NCBI RefSeq assembly: GCF_007992215.1
Contig: NZ_BJZV01000008.1
Location: 120,375 to 184,374 of the forward strand
Length of the DNA stretch: 64,000 nt
Origin: Methylobacterium gnaphalii
GTDB lineage: Bacteria; Pseudomonadota; Alphaproteobacteria; Rhizobiales; Beijerinckiaceae
Direction of reading: 5' to 3'
Positions within the stretch are counted from its first letter, which is position 1; each line of letters begins with the position of its first letter. The position numbers were made by a program, and so were the translations under genes. The notes below the pieces were generated by a model. The model had not been told where the DNA came from, did no database searches, and saw only the letters and a program-made list of their open reading frames with translations. Shown here piece after piece: positions 54,040 to 64,000 of this stretch.

Positions 54040-55596
54040 ATGCTCCGGTGTCGTTTGAGATGGCTCCTCAGACGAGCATGCCTTCTCAGCGTGGCGATCG
54101 TCATGCCTCACGCTTCGATGGGACAGGCGATTACGCGTGCCCAGGTCGAGGCCGCACTTCCGGCACTCGAAGCGCAGGCGCAACGGGTCGTTGACGCGGG
54201 CGAGGTTCCCGGCCTCGCGATCGCAGTGGTGCTCGACGACCAGACGCTCTTCCTCAAAGGATTCGGCCGCCGGGAAGTCGGCAAGCCCGAGACGGTGGAC
54301 GGAGAGACGGTCTTCCAGATCGCATCCCTCTCGAAGCCGATCTCCGCAACGGTGGTCGCGGCTCTCGTGAGCGAAGGCGTGGTCAAATGGGATTCGCGCA
54401 TCGCGGATCTCGACCCCAGCTTTCGGCTACACGACGCCTATCCGACCTCCCAGGTCACCGTCCGGGATCTGTTTAACCATCGCAGCGGCCTGCCGGGCAT
54501 CGCCGGCAACGATCTCGAGGCCATAGGCTACGCCCGTGACGAGATCCTGCACCGACTGCGCCTGGTTCCAGCGTCGTCCAGCTTTCGCGCAGGCTACTCC
54601 TACAGCAATTTCGGGCTGACAGAGGGGGCCGTCGCGGCCGCAAAGCCGACCGGCAAACCCTGGGAGGTCGTCGCCCGTGAGAAGCTTTTCGAACCTCTCG
54701 GCATGGCCTCGACGAGCACGACCCACTCCGACTTCCTGTCTCGCGCCAATCGTGCCGCATTACACATCAGGGCCGACGGCGAATGGGTCGCTCGCGTTCA
54801 TCGCAATGCCGATCCGCAGGCGCCCGCTGGCGGCATCAGCGCGAACGTGCGTGATCTCGCCCAGTGGCTGCAGTTGGAAATCGCGAATGGGCGCTTCGAC
54901 GGTAAACAGCTCATCGCCGCGTCCGCCCTCGACGAGACCCATGTGCCACTGACGTCGCGAGGGACGAACCCCGTCAATGGCAGCGCCTCGTTCTACGGAC
55001 TCGGCTGGAACATCGAATTCGGCCGTCATGGTCTGACATGGGGCCATGCCGGCGCCTTCAGTGCCGGCGCACAGACCCTCGCATCCATCCATCCGAAGGC
55101 GAGGCTAGGCATCGTTGTTCTAACGAACGCCTTTCCCTCCGGCGTCCCGGAAGGACTGGCCGACAGCTTCGCCGACCTCATCTTTGATGGGAGGGTCAGC
55201 CGGGATTGGGTGAAGGACTGGGGCGCCGCGTACAGAGCCTTGTTCGCTCCCGTGGATGACGAGGCCAAAGCCGCCTACGGCCACACTCCGTCCGACGCGA
55301 CCGCGGCCCTGGCGCTCGGCTCATATACCGGGCGATACGCCAACGATTTCGTCGGCCGAGCGGTCGTGACCGAAGCGGATGGCACGCTGACCCTGACGGT
55401 CGGACCTGGCGGCGCGCGAACCTACCCGCTCCGTCATTTCGATCGGGACCTCTTTCTCAGCTTTCCCGATGCGGAGGCTCCCGACCGGCCATCTTCAATC
55501 CGCTTCACCATCAGCAGTGACGGCAAGGCCAGCGCGATCACAGTGGATGCGCTGAACGCCTATGGCCTCGGGACACTCGACCGCTCGAAGGAGTAG
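54040..55596 (+). CDS. Serine beta-lactamase-family hydrolase with DUF3471-like C-terminus
   Basis: A 518-residue protein with a signal region (RACLLSVAIVMPHASMGQA). The beta-lactamase/esterase fold has FQIASLSKPISATVV with nucleophile S96 and K99 (SxxK), the YSN triad element in GYSYSNFGLTEGAV, and HAG in LTWGHAGAFSAGAQT. The final 110 residues (LGSYTGRYANDFVGRAVVTE and following) form a lipocalin-like DUF3471 domain. It resembles class C-related esterases and D-aminopeptidase-like enzymes more than true beta-lactamases. ATG 54040 is in frame after TCGGGCCTAGG-type repeat sequence. Confidence 0.88.
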   Translation: MLRCRLRWLLRRACLLSVAIVMPHASMGQAITRAQVEAALPALEAQAQRVVDAGEVPGLAIAVVLDDQTLFLKGFGRREVGKPETVDGETVFQIASLSKPISATVVAALVSEGVVKWDSRIADLDPSFRLHDAYPTSQVTVRDLFNHRSGLPGIAGNDLEAIGYARDEILHRLRLVPASSSFRAGYSYSNFGLTEGAVAAAKPTGKPWEVVAREKLFEPLGMASTSTTHSDFLSRANRAALHIRADGEWVARVHRNADPQAPAGGISANVRDLAQWLQLEIANGRFDGKQLIAASALDETHVPLTSRGTNPVNGSASFYGLGWNIEFGRHGLTWGHAGAFSAGAQTLASIHPKARLGIVVLTNAFPSGVPEGLADSFADLIFDGRVSRDWVKDWGAAYRALFAPVDDEAKAAYGHTPSDATAALALGSYTGRYANDFVGRAVVTEADGTLTLTVGPGGARTYPLRHFDRDLFLSFPDAEAPDRPSSIRFTISSDGKASAITVDALNAYGLGTLDRSKE

Positions 55597-55685
55597 CCGC
55601 TCACATGCAGGTCGTCGGGCGATAGCCTGCAGCCTCGATCCCTCAAGCACGTCAGGTTGAGGCGGTCGGGTTGGATCGAACGGTA

Positions 55686-56858
<1,173 letters not shown>

Positions 56859-56932
56859 GTCAATCAGTCTTCGCAGATGGACGCCACCCATTCCGAGGGG
56901 GCGTTCCGCCACCGGGGATGATCAAGGTTTCA

Positions 56933-56977
56933 CAAAAAAACAAGACGAGCTCCCGGCCGTTCATCGGCCGATTGCTC
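56933..56977 (-). terminator. Terminator-like structure after the phosphorelay operon
   Basis: On the minus strand GAGC (56974-56977) pairs with GCTC (56947-56950), and CGGCCG at 56965-56970 pairs with CGGCCG at 56954-56959, with a 5-base loop. GTCTTGTTTTTTTG follows. It lies about 110 bp past the stop of the last kinase gene and before the serC promoter region. The U-tract is offset by five bases, so strength is uncertain. Confidence 0.6.
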
Positions 56978-57086
56978 AACGAAGCCGCCTATGGCTTTGC
57001 CGCGGCATCCGAAGGATGCTGACGACTTAGCGTCATCGCATTGTCGCTTACAGGCGCGCTCGCAGCTACCGCGTGCGCTCTCGCAC

Positions 57087-58948
<1,862 letters not shown>

Positions 58949-58952
<4 letters not shown>

Positions 58953-60673
58953 GCCCGATCCACCTGCCGCGGAATGCCGATCACGAAGCAGGCTCCGCCT
59001 CCCTTGGCCACCTCCACACTGAGGGAGCCGCTATGCGCTTGTACGACCGAGTAGGCAATTGCCAGGCCGAGACCCGTGCCCGAGCCCACGGGCTTCGTTG
59101 TGAAGAACGGCTCGAAGATCCGCTCTCGCAACTCCTCGGGGATGCCGGGGCCGGAATCGCTGATCCGGATCAGGTCAGTATCGGGCTCGGCCACCGTCTC
59201 CACGACGATGGTGCCCTCGCCGGAGATCGCATCGGCCGCGTTGCCGAGGATGTTCATGACCACCTGATTCAGGAGCGCCGGCGTGCAGTGCATCTGCTGA
59301 CGACCGGCAAAGTTGCGGGTCACCGTGATACGGTCGCCGAGCTTGTGCTGAAGAAGCGCCAGGACCGTTTCGATGGCCTCGGGCACGTCGACCAGCGCAC
59401 GCTCGCCCTCATCCAGCCGCGAGAACTTACGGAGGTTGAGCACGAGATCCTGAATGCGGGTCAGGCCGATTCGCATGGAGCTGACCCGGTCTCGCGCCTT
59501 AGAAAGCGCACGCTGACCGGCATCGTCCTCCGGCTCCGGCACTTCGCCGAGCAAGCGCTCCACGGTGCCCTGGTGCGCCAGGATGAAGGCTAGCGGGTTG
59601 TTAATCTCATGGGCAATGCCGGCGACGAGTTCGCCGAGAGAGGCCATCTTGGCCGCCTGGACGAGCTTCGCCTGCGCATCGGTGAGACGCCGATTGGCGT
59701 CGGCGAGGTCGCGATTAGCCTGTTCGAGCGCGTCGGCGAGCGCCGCACGAGCCTCGGCCGCCTCAGCCTCGGCGCGGGCGCGTTCTAGAGCCCGCTCACG
59801 CGCACCAAACGCGCCGGAAATGCGCAGGTTGTCTTCCTCCAGTAGGCGGCGGCGGACGAGGCCGCGCACGCGCATCGCGAGGACTTCACTGTCCGTCTTG
59901 ACGACGACATCGTCGGCACCGGCCGAGAAAGCCGCGACGAGCAGTGATTTTTCCGGTGCACTGCCGGCCACGCAGACGAGATGAAAGGATTGATGTCCGG
60001 CGGAGCCCATGGTCGTCGCGCGACGTTCGGCGATCTCGCGGCAAAGCGCCTGCCCATCATAGGCATGGCCCATCAGGTCGATGGTGATGCAGTCGAAGGC
60101 AGCGCCCGGCGCATCCAGGGCAGCAAGCGCCTCCTCGCGGCTCGCGGCCGTCTCGATGGCATGCCCGTCTTGGCTGAGAAGGCCCGCGAAGAAGGTGCGG
60201 TAGGTCGCGCTGCCATCAACGACGAGGATACGCCCGCGCCGAAAAGCCGAGCCGCCGGCCGCCGCTGCATGGGCGCTTTCCTTGCGCTCCCGCAGCAAGG
60301 CCCTGATCCGCAGAACGAGCAGGTCGCGATCCGCCGACTTTGCAATGTACGCGTCGGCTCCACTTTCGAGCCCCTGGCGTTCGCCGTCTTGTGCGCCGGT
60401 CAACATCAGCACCGGCAGCGCGCGGGTGCGCAACGACAAGCGCATCTGCCGGGTAAACTCGTCGCCGTTCATTCCGGGGAGATGGTAGTCAGCAACGACG
60501 AGATCGGGCAGACCATCATTGAGCCGGTCGAGAGCGGCTTCGGCCGTCGCGCAGCGCTCGACAGTGAAGCCGTTCGTTTCGAGCAGAAGGCGCAGTTCGA
60601 GCGCCTGGGTCTCCGAATCCTCTACGAGGAGCAGGCGCGCGGGCTGCGCAGGCGCAGTGGCGGCGCCGCTCAT
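58949..60673 (-). CDS. Hybrid kinase: REC-REC-HisKA-HATPase
   Basis: A 574-residue soluble kinase. The first receiver (12-132) is complete, with D62 in [13 protein letters not shown]. The second (about 148-276) keeps a central D199 (ITIDLMG) but its acidic pair is changed (VVDGS where DD is usual) and the switch region is unusual, so it may not be phosphorylated. A coiled coil (290-345) leads to [21 protein letters not shown] with H355, and an HATPase with [26 protein letters not shown] and [20 protein letters not shown]. It overlaps both neighbouring genes by 4 bp. Confidence 0.92.
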
Positions 60674-61755
60674 GATCCAGCCTCGGACAGTGCGAGGCGC
60701 AGGATCTGCGGCGCGATCTCGTCGAGGGCGAGGACGTTGCCGGCGGCGGATAAGCGCACGGCTGCAGCAGGCATGCCGTAGACGACGGCGGTGCTTTCAT
60801 GCTCAGCGATGGTGGGAGCGCCAGCTCGGCGCATATCGAGCAATCCGAGCGCTCCGTCCTCGCCCATCCCGGTCAGCAGGATTCCGAGCCCTCTCACGCC
60901 GGCCTGCCGCGCGACGGAACGGAACAGCACGGTTGCTGCCGGGCGTTGACCACCGACCGGCGCGCTGTCGGTCACTCGCAGCGCTCGGCCGGCGGCGAGT
61001 TCGAGGTGCTTGTCGCCGGGCGCGACGTAGATGTGCGACGGTGCAATCCGCTCGCCATCTCGCGCAATCGAGACCGGCAGGGTGACGACGCCATCGAGCC
61101 AGGAGGCAAACCCCTCCATAAAAGCCGCGCCCATATGCTGGACTAGCAGCACCGGCAGCGGGAAATCCGCTGGTAGAGCGCCGAGCACCTTAGCAAGTGC
61201 GGGTGGACCGCCGGTGGAGGCGGCGATGGCCAACACGTTCGGCCGTGCCTCAAGTGAGGGCAGCACAGACCCGCGTGCGGCGACGTCCGCGGCGCGCGCC
61301 GGCCAACCCGACCCGATCGGCCGCCGTCGGATCACTGGCACCGCAGCCATGATCCTGAGTTGGGTGCAGATCTCGCCGGCGACGGACTCGTAGCTGTCGT
61401 TGGTGGTAGCGACCGGCTTCTCGACCACTGAGAGGGCGCCGGCACGTAAGGCATTCATGGAGATCTTGAGCGAGGAATCCTCGACCGCGTCCGCCACCAC
61501 GACGATCGGCGTCGGCCGCTCGGCCATGATGCGGCGCGTTGTCTCGAGGCCGTCTATCCCAGGCAGCCGGATGTCCATCGAGATCACATCGGGCCGGACC
61601 GTATCGATCGCCGCGAGAGCTTCCTCGCCGGAGGCAACCGCGGCGGCGAGCATAAGCCGCGGATCGCGGGCGACGATGTGGGTGAGCAGCGTGCGTACGA
61701 CGAGGGAATCCTCGACGAGCATCACTCGTACTGGACCACCAACACCCACACTCAC
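60670..61755 (-). CDS. cheB: Chemotaxis-type protein-glutamate methylesterase CheB
   Basis: A 361-residue CheB: a receiver domain (8-125, D61 in VISMDIRLPGIDG) and a methylesterase domain with the catalytic triad S180 (AIAASTGGPPAL), H207 (LLVQHMGAAF) and D300 (GILLTGMGEDGALGLLDM). It demethylates, and deamidates, chemoreceptors after phosphorylation by a CheA-type kinase. A matching CheR and receptor are not in the window and may lie to the right of the edge. It overlaps its neighbours by 4 bp. Confidence 0.95.
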   Translation of the reverse strand: MSVGVGGPVRVMLVEDSLVVRTLLTHIVARDPRLMLAAAVASGEEALAAIDTVRPDVISMDIRLPGIDGLETTRRIMAERPTPIVVVADAVEDSSLKISMNALRAGALSVVEKPVATTNDSYESVAGEICTQLRIMAAVPVIRRRPIGSGWPARAADVAARGSVLPSLEARPNVLAIAASTGGPPALAKVLGALPADFPLPVLLVQHMGAAFMEGFASWLDGVVTLPVSIARDGERIAPSHIYVAPGDKHLELAAGRALRVTDSAPVGGQRPAATVLFRSVARQAGVRGLGILLTGMGEDGALGLLDMRRAGAPTIAEHESTAVVYGMPAAAVRLSAAGNVLALDEIAPQILRLALSEAGS

Positions 61756-63986
61756 AGCAGCTGACCGACGGTTTCTAGGAGTTCGCGCTGATCGAACTTC
61801 TGCTTCGTGAGGTAGGCGTCTGCCCCGAGTTCCAAACCGCGGGCGACATCCTCCGAGGCGCCGCGCGAGGTCATCAGAATGATTGGTAGCGTCGCCAAGC
61901 TCGGCTCAGCCCTCAAGGCTTTGAGAAGACCGAAGCCATCGAGGCGCGGCATCTCGACGTCGGCCACGACGAGGTCGACGGGTTCTATCTCGGCGCGCAG
62001 CCGGTCGAGCGCATCCTGCCCATCGACACAGACGACAACTCGGTACCCGGCCGCTTCCAAGATGCTCTTCTCCAGCGTGCGGGTCGTAATCGAGTCGTCG
62101 ACAACCAAAATCGTCGAACGTCGCGGCTTCGGCATCGTTCCGGGGCCGGCAAAGTATGCTTTCGTACTTGATGGGCGAGACCGCAAGACCGGTGTCTCAG
62201 CACGGGCGATCAAGCCAGCTGGGTCGAGGACCAGGACCGGCGTCTCGCTCCCGACCACGACCGTCCCGACAATCAGGCTCGGATCGGCGCCGATGGCCGG
62301 AGCTGGCAGTACGAGCAGGGTTCGCACGTCCTGCAGCGCATCGACGCTCAGAAGGCAGCGTCTGCCCCCACAGCGGAGCAGGATGACCTGAGCCTTAGCT
62401 GATACACTGCCGTCGGACTCTGCGGAGCCCATGAGATCGCCGAGGCCGACGATCGGCAGCGCGAGTTCGATCTGCCCTTTACCGTCGTCCACAAGAACAT
62501 GGGCGACAGGCCGACCAGCTACAGTGCCGATGTCGCTCGGAGCGAGGCGAAGCAGGCGCTCCGCGGCTGCGCTCGGCAGCGCGTAGGTTGTGCCGCCGCC
62601 GTCGACCAACAGCACCGGCCGGCGCGCGGCTGAGAGCGGCAGGTTGAGCACGAGCGAGGTGCCGTATGGTTCGCGAGCCGACAGACGGACGCTGCCCCGA
62701 AGTCGATCGACTGCCTCGGCCACCACCGCGAGACCGATCCCTCGGCCGGAGAGGGTATCGACGCCGCGAGCGGTCGAAAAACCGGACTCGAACACGAAGG
62801 TGAGGAGTTTCTCGGGATTGGCGCTCTCGCCAGGACCTAGCAGGCCGCGCTCGCGGGCGCGGGCCTCGATTGCCGGGAGATCGGGGCCGCGCCCGTCGTC
62901 GTGCACCCCGATCACCAGCCGGCTGCCCCGCGCCTCAACCTCGAACAGAATCGACAACGCGTCCGGCTTGCCTACCTTACGGCGCGCCTCGGGCGTCTCA
63001 GCACCATGACCGAGGGCGTTGCGCAGAATGTGCAGCACCGGGTCTCGCAGCGCCTGCAGCATGCCGCGATCAACGGGAAGATCGAGACCGCGCACCGTGA
63101 CTTCGACCTCGCGACCCTCTTCGCGCGCCATCTCTCGCAGCGAGCGGGCAAAGCCCCCGAAAGCAGTCTCGGCAGGGACGAGAGCCAGCCGCTCCGTCTC
63201 ATCGCGCACGCGCGCAGACGCTGTTTCGACCGCCGCTGTGCCGGAGCGCTGGCGACGGGCGAGATCGAGCGCGTCACGTGCGATGGCGCTGAGTGCCGAT
63301 TCCAGCTCGCCGAGATCAGCGCGGCCGCGCTCGGAGCCAAGCGCTGGGGCACCCGACCGCATGGCCTCGACGCGCTTGCGCAGGCCCGCGGCAGCAGTCG
63401 CGATCTGGGCTAAACCTTCACCGATGGCGGCCTGCCCGGAGAGGGCATTGGCGAGTCCATGCGTCGCTGCGGTCAGAGCTTCGACGGCCACAGATGGCAC
63501 GCGCAGCACTGCTTGCCGTCCCGCATCGCCGACCGGCTCTGGTGCAGGCTCCCGCCGTTGTGCAGCCGGCGATCCCGGCGATGAGGTTTGTGGGGAGGCT
63601 GCGGGCGAAGCGGACGCGAGGGTGAGGCATTGGTCGAGCGCCGCGAGTGCATCGGCCGGCATGGCCGGCGCGCCGTCCTTCATGCCTGCGACGAAGGCCT
63701 CGATGCGGTCGAGCGCGAGGTGGATCGCCGCGAGCGCGTCACGGTCGAGGAGGCGTTCACCGCCCTTGATCTGCTCGAACAGGGTCTCCAGGCGATGCGC
63801 CACCGCCTCGACGGGCGGCAGGTCGACGGCGCGCGATGCGCCCTTCAGGCTGTGCGCGCGGCGGAAGACGTCGTTCCAGTCGACCGGCCTGTCCTCGGCC
63901 GCAGCCGCAAGGCCGCCGCGGATCGCGTCGAGATGCTCGCGATGCTCGGCCTCAAAGGCGGCGAGGAGTTGTTGGCGGATGTCCAT
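61752..63986 (-). CDS. CheA-type hybrid histidine kinase with CheW-like and receiver domains (FrzE/WspE-like)
   Basis: A 744-residue kinase. Hpt (P1) is at 1-115 with phosphoacceptor H45 in RAHSLKGASRAV. No P2 domain is seen. The kinase core begins near LRVPSVAVEAL (160) and has N-box HILRNALGHGAE, G1 VHDDGRGPD and G2 SGRGIGLAVVAEAVDRL. A CheW-like domain (about 455-595) is followed by a C-terminal receiver with D676 in LVVADVEMPRLDG. This architecture is that of FrzE and WspE in alternative chemotaxis-like systems (surface sensing, motility or biofilm). An upstream gene probably ends with a TGA at 63990-63992, only a few bases before this start, so the operon continues beyond the window. Confidence 0.92.
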   Translation of the reverse strand: MDIRQQLLAAFEAEHREHLDAIRGGLAAAAEDRPVDWNDVFRRAHSLKGASRAVDLPPVEAVAHRLETLFEQIKGGERLLDRDALAAIHLALDRIEAFVAGMKDGAPAMPADALAALDQCLTLASASPAASPQTSSPGSPAAQRREPAPEPVGDAGRQAVLRVPSVAVEALTAATHGLANALSGQAAIGEGLAQIATAAAGLRKRVEAMRSGAPALGSERGRADLGELESALSAIARDALDLARRQRSGTAAVETASARVRDETERLALVPAETAFGGFARSLREMAREEGREVEVTVRGLDLPVDRGMLQALRDPVLHILRNALGHGAETPEARRKVGKPDALSILFEVEARGSRLVIGVHDDGRGPDLPAIEARARERGLLGPGESANPEKLLTFVFESGFSTARGVDTLSGRGIGLAVVAEAVDRLRGSVRLSAREPYGTSLVLNLPLSAARRPVLLVDGGGTTYALPSAAAERLLRLAPSDIGTVAGRPVAHVLVDDGKGQIELALPIVGLGDLMGSAESDGSVSAKAQVILLRCGGRRCLLSVDALQDVRTLLVLPAPAIGADPSLIVGTVVVGSETPVLVLDPAGLIARAETPVLRSRPSSTKAYFAGPGTMPKPRRSTILVVDDSITTRTLEKSILEAAGYRVVVCVDGQDALDRLRAEIEPVDLVVADVEMPRLDGFGLLKALRAEPSLATLPIILMTSRGASEDVARGLELGADAYLTKQKFDQRELLETVGQLL

Positions 63987-64000
63987 CCTTCAAACGCGCG

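Overview
This 64 kb window is chromosomal DNA from a GC-rich alphaproteobacterium, most likely of the order Hyphomicrobiales (a Bosea-, Methylobacterium- or Beijerinckiaceae-like lineage; I cannot fix the genus from sequence reading alone). The grounds are strong G/C preference at third codon positions, a GTTC-N7-GTTC LexA-type box before ssb, a small DUF6894 protein, cytoplasmic and periplasmic cyclophilin genes beside coaD and gyrA, and dispersed palindromic repeats built on a GTCATTCCGGGG core. There is no rRNA, tRNA, CRISPR, intact insertion sequence or prophage. Most of the window is ordinary core genome carrying several accessory islands.

Layout. 1-5.4 kb: SuhB-type phosphatase (cut by the window edge), MobA carrying an in-frame repeat insertion, Mrp, a stress-type PNPOx protein, nicotinate phosphoribosyltransferase and a secreted GlcG/HbpS protein. 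5.7-7.4 kb: a two-component pair (PAS histidine kinase and LuxR-type regulator), followed by a 5'-truncated TadG remnant. 8-15.8 kb: an accessory nitrogen-metabolism island with an unusual CodA-like amidohydrolase, a DUF1097 membrane protein, an HpxW/gamma-glutamyltranspeptidase-like Ntn hydrolase, a convergent three-gene ABC importer whose binding protein has a NosL-like C-terminal extension, and a Crp/Fnr regulator. This is the best candidate here for an undescribed pathway. 15.8-24.6 kb: spermidine-synthase-like protein, two cyclophilins around a TonB-box protein, coaD, gyrA, a Cache-type chemoreceptor and ssb with its LexA box. 24.9-31.4 kb: rph-rdgB-hemW, a DUF6894 protein, a second Crp/Fnr regulator, and the lpoA-like/rsmI/yraN neighbourhood known from many proteobacteria. 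31.5-35 kb: an orphan receiver protein and an osmoprotectant ABC system with binding protein and two permeases but no ATPase. 35-44 kb: L,D-transpeptidase, extensin-like protein, M3 peptidase, a coiled-coil membrane protein, an SMP-30 remnant, an orphan pilus-secretin N-domain protein, phosphomannomutase/phosphoglucomutase and a tiny secreted protein with a clear terminator. 44.4-49.7 kb: rplY-pth-ychF-nfi, a tandem MaoC hydratase, and a MarR/tautomerase pair sharing a palindromic site. 49.8-56.9 kb: MFS transporter, isoprenylcysteine methyltransferase family protein, mtnA, DUF2853 protein, serine beta-lactamase-family hydrolase and serC. 57-64 kb: a tightly overlapping four-gene phosphorelay operon (CheA-type hybrid, CheB, REC-REC kinase, REC-PAS kinase-REC) that continues beyond the right edge.

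Starts were chosen from Shine-Dalgarno sequences, signal peptides and family alignments recalled from memory. All functional assignments are by motif and family recognition; no database search was run.
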